64,000 nt of DNA. Origin: an uncultured Collinsella sp. GTDB taxonomy: Bacteria > Actinomycetota > Coriobacteriia > Coriobacteriales > Coriobacteriaceae. A program made the translations under genes and the position numbers. The stretch is taken from positions 4,395 to 68,394 of the forward strand of contig CAUFMB010000004.1 in NCBI GenBank assembly GCA_959026535.1, in the 5' to 3' direction. Shown piece by piece: positions 25,742 through 34,537 of this stretch. Each line of letters begins with the position of its first letter. Position 1 is the first letter of the stretch. Below the pieces are notes generated by a model. The model searched no databases. It saw nothing but the letters and a program-made list of their open reading frames with translations, and was not told where the DNA came from.

Positions 25742-27094
25742 ATGGCATTCAACGACTTGATCGCCCAGAAAATAAAGGACTTTGAGCAGCAGGGGGTTCC
25801 GCAGGTCTTTGAGCGAGACCTTGATCTGGGAAACCCACAGGAGCCAAAGCGCGACAACATCGTAAATGTGGTTGTGGGGGCCCGCCGTTGTGGAAAGACG
25901 TATCGCCTGTATCAGGAGATGCAGCGGCTTCAGAGCCGGGGCGTCGAGCTTGACCGGATGCTTTACTTTAATTTTGAGGACGAGCGCTTGCGCCCGTATG
26001 ATTCATCGCTGCTGGCGGACGTGCTCGACACGTTCTATGCGCTGTATCCTGCTGCTCGAACCGAGGGCGCTTACATTTTCTTTGACGAGATCCAGGAGAT
26101 TCCCGAATGGGGTGCGTTTCTGCGGCGTGTAGTCGATACGGAGAAAGCGACCGTCTATGTGACGGGATCTTCTTCTAAGATGCTGTCCTCGGAGCTTAAG
26201 AGCGAGTTCAGGGGTCGTTCTCTTATACGGGAGCTTTTTCCGTTGAGTTTTTCGGAATACGTTCGATATAAGACGGGGAGCGTTTTCGAGCCAGATGCGA
26301 CCTTTTCCCCAAGCGATGCAGCGCTGCTTCGACATCATCTGATCGGATATCTTGAACGAGGGGGATTCATCGCGACGCTTGAGCAGACGCCCGCAGACGC
26401 GATTCAGCTGCTACAGGAATATGCTTCGCGAACGGTCGCTATGGACGTCGTTGAGCGTTACGACGTCAAGAACCCTCGCCTGGCATCGCTGTTCCTAACG
26501 CGGTGTATGGCATCTTCGGGACGAGAGCTGTCGGTGAACAAAGTGTACAACGAGTTCAAGAGCAGGCAGATACCCGTCAGTCGTAATTCGCTCAGCGACT
26601 TACTTGAGTATTATGAGGATGCCTATCTGCTGTTCTCCGTGCCGGAGTTCACGCGTTCACTGGCAAATAACATGCGGTCTGCGTCTAAGGTCTACGCTGT
26701 CGATCCTGCGATGTTTGGAGCATTCTCTCCCGCATCGGCATTGGACCAGGGTCAGAGGCTCGAGACCGCAGTGTTCAACGCGCTAAGAAGAAGGACTCCC
26801 GCGGTGAGGGTCGGATCGGTCTGCCGCCTGCTGATCAAAGAGAAGAGCAAAAGCCATGAGGTGGACTTTGTGGCTGGGGACGCACTTCTCATGCGGGCTT
26901 ATAGCCTGATTCAGGTGAGTGTGGATATGGCAAGTGAGAAAACGCGCGAGCGCGAAATTGCCGCGCTTGATGCCTCGATGGCCCAGTTCGATCTTGGCGA
27001 CTCGGCAATCGTTACCATGGATGAGCAGGCCGATATTCCATGCGAGCACGGTGCGGTACACGTTGTGCCCGCATGGAAGTGGCTCCTTGCCTAA
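25742..27094 (+). CDS. AAA-family ATPase with C-terminal DUF4143
   Basis: A 450-residue protein of the large AAA/DUF4143 family found singly in many gut bacteria and archaea. Walker A is VVGARRCGKTYRL (residues 45-57), Walker B is IFFDEIQEIPEW (about 110), and sensor-like YVTGSSSKML follows. The C-terminal part contains the DUF4143 stretch (SRNSLSDLLEYYEDAYLLF) and a nuclease-like fold candidate (KSHEVDFVAGD). The biological role of the family is unsettled; defence and toxin-antitoxin roles have been suggested. Lower GC than neighbours and its own palindromic promoter suggest transfer. The ATG follows TTGGAGA. Confidence 0.88.
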   Translation: MAFNDLIAQKIKDFEQQGVPQVFERDLDLGNPQEPKRDNIVNVVVGARRCGKTYRLYQEMQRLQSRGVELDRMLYFNFEDERLRPYDSSLLADVLDTFYALYPAARTEGAYIFFDEIQEIPEWGAFLRRVVDTEKATVYVTGSSSKMLSSELKSEFRGRSLIRELFPLSFSEYVRYKTGSVFEPDATFSPSDAALLRHHLIGYLERGGFIATLEQTPADAIQLLQEYASRTVAMDVVERYDVKNPRLASLFLTRCMASSGRELSVNKVYNEFKSRQIPVSRNSLSDLLEYYEDAYLLFSVPEFTRSLANNMRSASKVYAVDPAMFGAFSPASALDQGQRLETAVFNALRRRTPAVRVGSVCRLLIKEKSKSHEVDFVAGDALLMRAYSLIQVSVDMASEKTREREIAALDASMAQFDLGDSAIVTMDEQADIPCEHGAVHVVPAWKWLLA

Positions 27095-27110
27095 TCATCT
27101 ACGGATCTGT

Positions 27111-27132
27111 GGGGCCAGGACCTCCTGGCCCC
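27111..27132 (+). terminator. Hairpin after the AAA/DUF4143 gene
   Basis: GGGGCCAGG pairs with CCTGGCCCC around ACCT-type loop bases, followed by TTCATT. It separates this gene from the convergent gene ending at 27168. Confidence 0.7.
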
Positions 27133-27167
27133 TTCATTACGGTTGGGGAGCACCGTGATGCGCCCGG

Positions 27168-28670
27168 CTAGTCCTGGGCCTTGATGCTCGGCATCAAAAT
27201 CTGGGCGAGGTAGTCGGTCTCGAGTTTGGTCGCGGAGTCTGCGTTGCCGTCTTTGCCGACCAGCACGTTCTTGATCTGGCTATAGGTATAGCGGTTGCCG
27301 GTCGTTAGCTCGACAAGCTCAACTGCAGTGTCCATGGGGTAGGTCGACACGGGGTCTTGCGTGCGTCCGTTGATGGTCTGGGGCACCACATACGGATAAA
27401 CGGGGCCGCTGGCGTAGACGGTGTAGCCGTTGCCGAGGTTTGCCGCACCCAAAACCGCGTCGCCCTCATCGGGCGTAAAGCTCTCGCCGTCGCGCACCGT
27501 GACAAGCGTCACAAGCGGCGTGTTCGTGTCGCCGGCAAGATAGATACACAGCGTGCTGCCGTTTTGCCAAGTCGCGACTTTGCCGTACCACTCAACGGGA
27601 ATATCGAGCTGATACAGGTCCGTTGCCTTATGTCGAGCATCGGCGTCGCGGGCGGACTGTGCCTCGCTTGCGCTTACGGCGTTGGCGGCGGCATCGCGGC
27701 GCGTAATTGCCGCCTGCTGGAGTATCTTTGCCGCGGCGGCAGAGCTCGCGCCGCCTTCCTCGGCATACTTGGCGGCGGCATCGATCTGGTCGTCAGTCAC
27801 CGTGTCGGCCGAAGGCACCTTGAGCTTAAAGGTGGCCTGGGAACTCAAATCCTGCCCATCGCTCTTGACCGTAACTTGGGCCTTGGTGGTCGGGACGGTG
27901 TAGATGGTGCCGTCCGCCGCGATGGGGGAGGCGGCGATGGAGAACGTGTAATCGCCGGGCAGCAGCTTGATGCCGCGACCGTGCTCGTCAACGTAGAGCG
28001 TTTCGCTCACAGAAGAGCCGTCGGAGTCCTGGCCACTCACCTGCACGGGAATCTTGGAGCCAGTTGAGCAGTCGAGGCCCGCGGCATGCACGCCAATCTG
28101 CACCGACATCATCGTGTGGGCATTGGCGGCGACAGCGGCAGCCTGCTCTTGTTGATATCCGTTCCAGGCAGCATAGCCTGCACCGCCGGCGACAAGCGCG
28201 ACGGCCACGACGCCGGCGACCATCAGATTGCGGCGCTTTGGCGACATCTTGCGATGGCGGACCTCGGCTTCGCGTGCCGAGGGAACGGACGGCAGGGGAA
28301 TATCGCCCATGGCGATGGTCTCATCGACGACAGGAGCAGAACCTAGGCCGGGGAGCTCGCGGGTCAGCGAATCCTCGGCCGGCAAGCTGTCGAGCAAGAT
28401 GGTTTCCTCGCTCGTATCGGATTCGGTCTGGTCGTCGGCCTCACATTCGGATTCCTCGTGCCCCGCCTCGTCTTCGGTGGGCGCGGCGCCATCGTCTTTT
28501 GCATCCTGATCATCGGGCTGCGCCTCGATTTCCGGCTCATCCTGCGCATCGACGCTCGAATCGTCAAACGCAATTTCGGCCAGCGCGATCTGGTCTAGGC
28601 TCTCCAGGGCCTCGGCGCACGCTTCTGCATCTTGGGCCGCATCCTCTTGGCCCATCGTCTCATCTTTCAT
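27168..28670 (-). CDS. Single-pass membrane protein with acidic cytoplasmic tail
   Basis: A 500-residue protein. The first 145 residues are strongly acidic and low complexity (DDQDAKDDGAAPTEDEAGHEE). A basic stop-transfer RHRKMSPKRRN and one membrane helix (LMVAGVVAVALVAGGAGYAAW, about 147-167) follow. The rest is extracytoplasmic, with two beta-rich segments (SVSETLYVDEHGRGIKLLPG; PVEWYGKVATWQNGSTLCIY) joined by an Ala-rich helix. ETILLD resembles substrates of Ser/Thr kinases (inference). ATG 28670 has GGGGGA upstream. I do not recognise the family. It could be a cell-envelope sensor or a kinase target. Confidence 0.8.
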   Translation of the reverse strand: MKDETMGQEDAAQDAEACAEALESLDQIALAEIAFDDSSVDAQDEPEIEAQPDDQDAKDDGAAPTEDEAGHEESECEADDQTESDTSEETILLDSLPAEDSLTRELPGLGSAPVVDETIAMGDIPLPSVPSAREAEVRHRKMSPKRRNLMVAGVVAVALVAGGAGYAAWNGYQQEQAAAVAANAHTMMSVQIGVHAAGLDCSTGSKIPVQVSGQDSDGSSVSETLYVDEHGRGIKLLPGDYTFSIAASPIAADGTIYTVPTTKAQVTVKSDGQDLSSQATFKLKVPSADTVTDDQIDAAAKYAEEGGASSAAAAKILQQAAITRRDAAANAVSASEAQSARDADARHKATDLYQLDIPVEWYGKVATWQNGSTLCIYLAGDTNTPLVTLVTVRDGESFTPDEGDAVLGAANLGNGYTVYASGPVYPYVVPQTINGRTQDPVSTYPMDTAVELVELTTGNRYTYSQIKNVLVGKDGNADSATKLETDYLAQILMPSIKAQD

Positions 28671-28802
28671 ATATCCCCCAAGCTCAATATCGGGACAACA
28701 CTGTACCCAAAAACGGGACCCCATAGAGCCGCCGCATGATTTGAAATCCGATTTTAAATATGCGCATGTTTTTGAATAGATGAATAGAGGCGCGACGACA
28801 AA

Positions 28803-28839
28803 AGCCCCCGAAAAGCGAGCGAAACGCTTTCCGGGGGCT
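28803..28839 (-). terminator. Terminator after the membrane protein gene
   Basis: AGCCCCCG and CGGGGGCT with an inner AAAGCG/CGCTTT stem. On the minus strand it is followed by TTTTG, so it ends the TetR/membrane-protein transcript before the next minus-strand gene. Confidence 0.8.
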
Positions 28840-28907
28840 CTGCGAGACATTGGATTGAAAATCCTGGCGGGCGGGCCTATGCCCAAGCGCCAACAGCGAC
28901 CAACATG

Positions 28908-29915
28908 TTACTCGGCGTGCGCGTAATCAACCTTGGCGCGGCGAGCGGTAGCCTTCTCCCAATCGCTGGTGCCCTCAAAGACATCCTGCTTGTAGGGATT
29001 GCGGCCGAGCTTCTTGGCGCGGTAGGCGATGTAGATGATCGCGGCGACATTGGCGACCAGTGCGGCGATCGAGACCGCGGTGGCGGCGCCGGGGTCGAGC
29101 GTGGAGTGGGTCACAAAGATGGACTCCTCCTGGAAGTACGGGAACACCTGGGCAAACATGCACCAAATAGCAAGCGTAAAGGCGCGGTTCTGGATCCAGC
29201 CGCCCTTGTTCCAGATAAAGGCGGCGACGGTGGGCGCCAGCAGTAGCGCAAAACCGCAGAACCAGGAGTGGGTGGGCAGGCAGTTGTAGGTGTAGCAGAA
29301 GTTCCAGATATCGTAGGCGATGATGTAGACCCAGGTCATGTCGGGCCACAGCATGTCGGTCTTGTCCTCGGAGGCGTAGACGCTCCACCAACCGGTCATG
29401 CAGAAGATGTTGATGAGACCGGCGATGCCGTTGAACACGTTGTTCCAGCCGGCAAGCTGCGTGGCACCCTCGGAGGTGACCCAGGTGGACTGGCCCAGGA
29501 CAAAGAAGTGATAGGCGCTCTCGAAGTCGGACACGACGGCGATCAAGATGTTGATGGCGACGATCACAAACGGCCACGCGCGGAACCAATGCGCCTTGCC
29601 GATCTTGCCCCACTGGTACTTAATGGCAATGAAGCCCCAGCAACCGGCCAGCGCCGCGTACACCTTGGCGTAGTGGAACCAGCTGTTCTGGTACACGTGG
29701 GTGGGGTTGGTGAGCGCCCACTCGGCACCCTGCGAAACGCCCACGGCGATGGCGACGCAGTAGATGGTCATGGCCAGCGGAGCCACGCCAAAGATGATTG
29801 CCGCGCCCAGCTTGGTGCGGCGGCCGACCTCGTTGAGCACGATCAGGCCAATAAAGACCATGGCCCAGCCAGCCCAGTGGATAAGGGTATCGCTACCCCA
29901 AACGTCGAACAGCAT
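28908..29915 (-). CDS. Multi-pass membrane protein (possibly DUF5692)
   Basis: A 335-residue integral membrane protein with about nine hydrophobic helices and many Trp residues (HWAGWAMVFIGLIVL, WPFVIVAINILIAVV, WCMFAQVFPYF). It has no heme-ligand or Fe-S motif that I can identify. It resembles proteins annotated DUF5692, but I cannot confirm this. It lies 63 bp after a TetR gene on the same strand and opposite a large Fe-S/FAD oxidoreductase, so it may be a transporter for that enzyme's substrate or product. Confidence 0.8.
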   Translation of the reverse strand: MLFDVWGSDTLIHWAGWAMVFIGLIVLNEVGRRTKLGAAIIFGVAPLAMTIYCVAIAVGVSQGAEWALTNPTHVYQNSWFHYAKVYAALAGCWGFIAIKYQWGKIGKAHWFRAWPFVIVAINILIAVVSDFESAYHFFVLGQSTWVTSEGATQLAGWNNVFNGIAGLINIFCMTGWWSVYASEDKTDMLWPDMTWVYIIAYDIWNFCYTYNCLPTHSWFCGFALLLAPTVAAFIWNKGGWIQNRAFTLAIWCMFAQVFPYFQEESIFVTHSTLDPGAATAVSIAALVANVAAIIYIAYRAKKLGRNPYKQDVFEGTSDWEKATARRAKVDYAHAE

Positions 29916-29978
29916 GCTGCTCTCCTTTCACACGCCCGCGGCCCCTCTTCCGATCGCGGGCAGTTTGGCCAAATGTCG

Positions 29979-30641
29979 TCAGTTCTGGGGCTTGCGCTCC
30001 GGATACTTGGCGGTATAGCCCTCGATGTGGAGTGTCGAGGCGATGATTTCCTTGACCGTCTCGTCGGGCACATCGGGGTGCGTGCGGATATACATCAACA
30101 ACCCCATGATGAGGGTGTAGAACGTCTCGTAGACATGGTCGATGCGTAGCTCATGATGGGCGACAAAATCCACCACGGTGGTGTCGCAGATATACTGCGC
30201 CACGCGCTGGACCACGTTGTGCAAAAAGCCGCCGTAGAGCGCGCCGCTGCTTGAGGTGAGCGTACTCGGCAGCTCGTGGCCGCTGACGACCAGGCGCTTG
30301 AAGAGCGGGGCGACGGTGTCGAGTGCGCCCTCGATATCACCGGCGATGCGGCTGGCATTCCACTGCTCGAGCTCGGCGATAAAACCGTCGATTGCCTCGT
30401 CCATGACAGCGGTGACGGCGGCGTCCATATCGGCAAAGTAGTGGTAGAACAATGAGCGCGTGCAGCCGGCGCGTTTGGTCACGGCCGAGACAGATAGATG
30501 CGACACACCCAGCTCGGAACTCACGGTGCGCACGGCGGCGAGGATCTCGCGACGGCGTTCGTCGCCCGTCAGACGTTTGGCCGTGCTGTCGGGCGCGGGG
30601 ACGGCATCGGCCACAGAGGTATCTGCTGTGTTGTTGCCCAT
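29979..30641 (-). CDS. TetR-family transcriptional regulator
   Basis: A 220-residue regulator. After a 25-residue polar N-terminus, the TetR helix-turn-helix is clear: RRREILAAVRTVSSELGVSHLSVSAVTKRAGCTRSLFYHYF. The C-terminal ligand domain is helical and not typical of a known subgroup. ATG 30641 (MGNNTAD) follows AAAGGCGG. It is divergent from the oxidoreductase gene; two TTGAC-N5-GTCAA palindromes in the shared promoter region are its likely operators. Confidence 0.92.
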   Translation of the reverse strand: MGNNTADTSVADAVPAPDSTAKRLTGDERRREILAAVRTVSSELGVSHLSVSAVTKRAGCTRSLFYHYFADMDAAVTAVMDEAIDGFIAELEQWNASRIAGDIEGALDTVAPLFKRLVVSGHELPSTLTSSSGALYGGFLHNVVQRVAQYICDTTVVDFVAHHELRIDHVYETFYTLIMGLLMYIRTHPDVPDETVKEIIASTLHIEGYTAKYPERKPQN

Positions 30642-30699
30642 GTTTTGCCGCCTTTCATCCTCTTTTGCCTGACCGTTCACCTAACAGTCTTGAATATTG

Positions 30700-30737
30700 T
30701 TGACGGTTCGTCAATACTATTTTTGACACAATGTCAA
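30700..30737. promoter_or_regulatory. Twin TetR-type operators in the divergent promoter
   Basis: TTGACGGTTCGTCAA (30700-30714) and TTGACACAATGTCAA (30723-30737) are both TTGAC-N5-GTCAA with centres 23 bp apart, about two helical turns. They lie between the divergent TetR and oxidoreductase genes and overlap possible -35 boxes. Binding by the adjacent TetR protein is inference. Confidence 0.75.
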
Positions 30738-30829
30738 CAATGGCGGGTGAACGGCATGGGGGCATGCCCGGCCTGCAAAAAAGAGGGGTGCCGCGGTCTC
30801 GCTGGGCTGTGGCAAGAGAAGGGACAACC

Positions 30830-33607
30830 ATGATTCTCAACGGACCGGGGATTAGCTATACCGAGCCCGATATCGGCGCTGAGTTCGTGCCGCCGATACC
30901 GGAGCATCCGCGCGAGGCCATCGTCAAACTGTGCGAGCACTGCACCAACCGTCTGTTGCACCGCGACGAGCTGCTGGGCTACGAGTACTGGTCGTTTGCC
31001 GAGGCCGCAACCGACGAGCAGGCCGAAGTGCTCTGCAAGATGAAGATGCGCCGTCCCTATACGCTGCCCGAGATGGTCAAGCTCACCAGCATGCCCGAAG
31101 CCGATATCGAGAAGATGCTCGACGACATGAGCTACACGGGTCTGCTCGAGTACAACTGGGAAAACCCCGAGCACGCCAAGCAGTGGGTGCTGCCCATGCT
31201 GGTGCCGGGTTCCGCCGAGTTCCTCAACATGCGCGTGAGCCAGCTCGAGGAGCACCCGGTCTATGCCAAGTTCTTTGAGCAGGCGTCCAAGGGACCGCTG
31301 TCCAAGGCCACGCCGATGGTGCCGCCCGGAGGCGCCGGCATCGGCATGCACGTCATTCCGGTCGAGAAGGCCATCGACGCCGCGAGCACCTCGGTGCCGA
31401 TCGAGCATATCGAGCATTGGCTCGACAAATACGAGGGTAAGTATGCCGCCAGCACCTGCAGCTGCCGTGCGAGCCGTCGCGTGATGGGTGAGGGCTGCGC
31501 CGACGACCCGGCCGATTGGTGCATCGCCGTGGGCGATATGGCCGACTACGTGGTCGAGACCGATCGTGGCCATTACGTGACCCGCGACGAGGTTTACGAC
31601 ATCTTGCGCCAGGCCGAGGACAACGGCTTTGTGCACCAGATCACCAACATTGACGGCGAGAACAAGATCTTCGCTATCTGCAACTGCAACGTCAACGTGT
31701 GCTACGCCCTGCGCACCTCTCAGCTGTTCAACACGCCCAACCTGTCGCGCTCGGCCTATGTCGCCAAGGTCGAGAAGGACAAGTGCGTGGCCTGCGGTCG
31801 CTGCGTTGAGGTGTGCCCGGCCGGCGCCGCCAAGCTCGGCCAGAAGCTCTGCAGCAAAAAGGCCGGCGGGCAGGTGCCCGAGTATCCGCGCCAGGAGCTG
31901 CCCGACGCCACCAAGTGGGACCACACCAAGTGGTCGCCCAACTACCGCAATGACAACCGCATCGAGACGCACAAGTCCGGCACCGCTCCCTGCAAGACGG
32001 CCTGCCCCGCGCACGTTGCCGTTCAGGGCTATTTGAAGCTCGCGGCTCAGGGTCGCTATGACGAGGCCCTAGCACTCATTAAGCGCGAGAACCCGCTGCC
32101 CGCTATCTGCGGCCGCGTGTGCAACCGCCGCTGTGAGGATGCCTGCACCCGCGGCCGTGTGGACGCTGCCGTGGCTATCGACGAGGTCAAGAAGTTCATC
32201 GCCCAGCGCGATCTGGACGCCGCGACCCGCTATGTCCCGCCTGTGGTGACCCCGACGCGTGCCGGCGGCTTCGACCAGAAGATCGCCATCATCGGTGCCG
32301 GTCCGGCCGGCCTGTCCTGCGCTTTCTACCTGGCCGAGAAGGGCTACAAACCTGTCGTGTTCGAGAAGAACGAGCGCCCGGGCGGCATGCTCACCTATGG
32401 CATTCCCAGCTTTAAGCTGCAGAAGGATGTTATCGAGGCCGAGGTCGAGGTTATTCGCCTGATGGGTGCCGAGTTCCGCTATGGCGTGGAAGTCGGTCGC
32501 GACGTGACGCTCGACGAGCTGCGCGCGCAGGGCTTTAAGGCCTTCTACGTTGCCATTGGCTGCCAGGGCGGCCGCCTTGTCGGCATTCCGGGCGAGGATG
32601 CCGAGGACGTGACCGTGGCCGTAGACTTCCTTCGCGAGGTTAACAGCGGCAAGATCGATACCCTGTCCGGCCGCACCATTGTGGTGGGCGGCGGCAACGT
32701 GGCCATCGACGTTGCCCGCAACGCCTGCCGTCTGGGTTCCGAGCACGTTGAGATGTTCTGCCTGGAGAGTGAGGCCCAGATGCCCGCCAGCGAGGAAGAG
32801 CGTCGCGAGGCCATCGAGGACGGCGCGCACATCAGCTGCGGTTGGGGCCCCAAGGAGGTTCACCTGGACGAGGCCGGTCATGTGCGCGGCATCACCTTCA
32901 AGCGCTGCACGCGTGTCTTTGACGACGAGGGCCGTTTTGCGCCCGAGTACGACGAGAACGACCTGCGCCGTGTCGATGCCGACCGTGTCGTCATGTCGAT
33001 CGGTCAGTCCATTGTGTGGGGCGACCTGCTGGCTGGCTCCAAGGTGGAGCTTGGCCGTGGTCAGGGCGCCCTTGCCGATCCCCAGACCTACCAGACCGCC
33101 GAACCCGACATCTTTGTGGGCGGCGACGTCTATACCGGTCCGAGCTTTGCCATCGATGCCATCGCCGCCGGTCACGAGGCCGCCGTGTCCATCCATCGCT
33201 TTGTGCAGCCGGGCTCCACGCTCACCATCGGCCGCAACCAGCGCCGCTACACCGCGCTCGACCGCAACGACGTTGTGCTCGAGAGCTACGACAACGCGAG
33301 CCGCGAGGTTGCGCATGTGGACCGCGAACGCGAGAAGGCTGCGCCGTTTAGCGAGTACGTCGAGACCTTTACCGAGGAGCAGGTGCGCGCCGAGACCGCC
33401 CGCTGCCTGGGCTGCGGCGCCTCGATCGTCGACTCCAACAAGTGTATCGGCTGCGGCCTGTGCACCACCAAGTGCGCGTTTGACGCTATCCATCTGGATC
33501 GCGACCGCCCCGAGTGCTCCACGATGGTCAAATACGAGCAAAAGCTTCCGAGCCTGGGCAAGTATGCTTTAAAGCGTGCAATCAAAATCAAGTTCGGTCG
33601 TAAATAG
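30830..33607 (+). CDS. Large Fe-S/FAD NAD(P)H oxidoreductase, GltD-like
   Basis: A 925-residue multi-domain protein. Residues 1-330 form a helical region with Cys clusters (CEHC, CSCRASRR, ICNCNVNVC) and a [4Fe-4S] site CVACGRCVEVCPAG. Next is the Fer4_20 domain of the GltD/dihydropyrimidine dehydrogenase type (CKTACPAHVAVQGYL, ICGRVCNRRCEDACTRG). The FAD domain follows (IAIIGAGPAGLSCAFYLAEKG, about 485), then the NADPH domain (VVGGGNVAIDVARNACRLG), FVGGDVYTG, and a C-terminal ferredoxin part (CLGCGASIV, CIGCGLCTTKC). It probably couples NAD(P)H to ferredoxin or an unknown acceptor. ATG 30830 follows GAAGGGA. It is controlled from a divergent TetR promoter. Confidence 0.88.
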   Translation: MILNGPGISYTEPDIGAEFVPPIPEHPREAIVKLCEHCTNRLLHRDELLGYEYWSFAEAATDEQAEVLCKMKMRRPYTLPEMVKLTSMPEADIEKMLDDMSYTGLLEYNWENPEHAKQWVLPMLVPGSAEFLNMRVSQLEEHPVYAKFFEQASKGPLSKATPMVPPGGAGIGMHVIPVEKAIDAASTSVPIEHIEHWLDKYEGKYAASTCSCRASRRVMGEGCADDPADWCIAVGDMADYVVETDRGHYVTRDEVYDILRQAEDNGFVHQITNIDGENKIFAICNCNVNVCYALRTSQLFNTPNLSRSAYVAKVEKDKCVACGRCVEVCPAGAAKLGQKLCSKKAGGQVPEYPRQELPDATKWDHTKWSPNYRNDNRIETHKSGTAPCKTACPAHVAVQGYLKLAAQGRYDEALALIKRENPLPAICGRVCNRRCEDACTRGRVDAAVAIDEVKKFIAQRDLDAATRYVPPVVTPTRAGGFDQKIAIIGAGPAGLSCAFYLAEKGYKPVVFEKNERPGGMLTYGIPSFKLQKDVIEAEVEVIRLMGAEFRYGVEVGRDVTLDELRAQGFKAFYVAIGCQGGRLVGIPGEDAEDVTVAVDFLREVNSGKIDTLSGRTIVVGGGNVAIDVARNACRLGSEHVEMFCLESEAQMPASEEERREAIEDGAHISCGWGPKEVHLDEAGHVRGITFKRCTRVFDDEGRFAPEYDENDLRRVDADRVVMSIGQSIVWGDLLAGSKVELGRGQGALADPQTYQTAEPDIFVGGDVYTGPSFAIDAIAAGHEAAVSIHRFVQPGSTLTIGRNQRRYTALDRNDVVLESYDNASREVAHVDREREKAAPFSEYVETFTEEQVRAETARCLGCGASIVDSNKCIGCGLCTTKCAFDAIHLDRDRPECSTMVKYEQKLPSLGKYALKRAIKIKFGRK

Positions 33608-33622
33608 GTAACCATGGCGGGT

Positions 33623-33658
33623 AAGGGGACGGCGCAGACTAGATTTCGCCGTCCCCTT
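33623..33658 (+). terminator. Terminator after the oxidoreductase
   Basis: AAGGGGACGGCG pairs with CGCCGTCCCCTT around an 11-12-nt loop, followed by GCTTTG. It separates the oxidoreductase from hypA. Confidence 0.8.
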
Positions 33659-33703
33659 GCTTTGAGTTTGCATCGCATCAACCGTTGTTGAAAGGTTTCT
33701 ACC

Positions 33704-34132
33704 TTGCATGAATTGGGAATCGTTTATCACATTATTCGCGATGTTGAGAATGTGGCGCGCGCTCATGGCGTGCGTCGCGTTTCGAGCGTGACGTTGCTGT
33801 TGGGCGAGGTCTCGGGCGTCGTTTCCGACTTGCTGCTCGACGCTTGGCGCTGGGCAGCAGATAAAAAGCCTATCGCGCAGGGCGCGGAGCTTATCGTGGA
33901 GCCCGTCGAGGCCGTGACACATTGCGAGGCGTGCGGCCGCGACTACGCGACGGTCGAGCACGGCAAGACCTGTCCCCATTGCGGTAGCGGCGAGACATAC
34001 CTGCTGCAGGGCCAAGAGGTCATGATCAAACAGATCGAGACCCCCGAAGAGGATCCGGCAGACGCTGTCCCCGACGGCCCTTGCGACGTCCCCGACGCCG
34101 TCGACGCCGCCAACCCCCTCCACATCGCCTAG
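33704..34132 (+). CDS. hypA: Nickel metallochaperone HypA
   Basis: HypA delivers nickel to hydrogenase or urease. The 142-residue protein starts at TTG 33704 and reads MHELGIVYHIIRDVE; the invariant His2 nickel ligand requires this start. The zinc site is CEACGRDY with CPHCGS. The last 30 residues are an acidic Pro/Asp tail absent from most homologues (EEDPADAVPDGPCDVPDAVD). The gene stands apart from hypF and nikR at the left end of the window, so nickel genes are dispersed in this genome. Confidence 0.94.
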   Translation: MHELGIVYHIIRDVENVARAHGVRRVSSVTLLLGEVSGVVSDLLLDAWRWAADKKPIAQGAELIVEPVEAVTHCEACGRDYATVEHGKTCPHCGSGETYLLQGQEVMIKQIETPEEDPADAVPDGPCDVPDAVDAANPLHIA

Positions 34133-34144
34133 GATTCCCTATAC

Positions 34145-34209
34145 GTTGCGGTGAAATAGTTCCTAAATCCAGCCTTCTGACTCTTAAACAAGAACTATTT
34201 CACCGCAAC
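34145..34209. repeat. Palindrome, GTTGCGGTGAAATA family, copy 2
   Basis: Perfect 18-bp arms GTTGCGGTGAAATAGTTC and GAACTATTTCACCGCAAC with a 29-nt centre, followed by TTTTTT. The outer 15 bases equal those of the copy at 25444. The T run makes it a plausible terminator for hypA. Confidence 0.85.
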
Positions 34210-34262
34210 TTTTTTGAGTAGTTTTGTTGAGCATAAGTCGTGAAAATAGTCAAGCCATGTCT

Positions 34263-34433
34263 GTTTAAACAAAATAGTGACAGTACGAGCACATTCGCAC
34301 TTGCTTAATATCGATATTAATGAACAGCTTGCTTGTATCTATAAAATACATAGCTTGATGAGCGACGCCTTGTCGTGTAATGAGTCAAAATGCAGTAACG
34401 TAATCAACTTGTAACAAACCTAGACGTTTAAAC
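34263..34433 (+). promoter_or_regulatory. Candidate operators upstream of the PTS operon
   Basis: GTTTAAAC occurs at 34263-34270 and 34426-34433, both followed by AAA; a 16-bp perfect palindrome TTAATATCGATATTAA lies at 34305-34320. They sit in the long leader before the mannose-type PTS genes and are candidates for regulator binding. No regulator gene is adjacent. Confidence 0.4.
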
Positions 34434-34537
34434 AAATAATCCAACCTTTTGCGGATTTAGCTATAATTCCACAATCCAAACAGGTATACTCCTTTCATGT
34501 CGTGTAGGAAATACGTAGACAAAAAGGAGGTTATGTG

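Larger units (their letters stand above)
34133..34537. other. 405-bp AT-rich control region before the PTS operon
   Basis: No gene is seen. It contains the palindrome at 34145-34209 and then AT-rich DNA with TTAATATCGATATTAA (34305-34320) and two copies of GTTTAAACAAA (34263 and 34426). TATACT at 34485-34490 is a possible -10. Confidence 0.65.
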
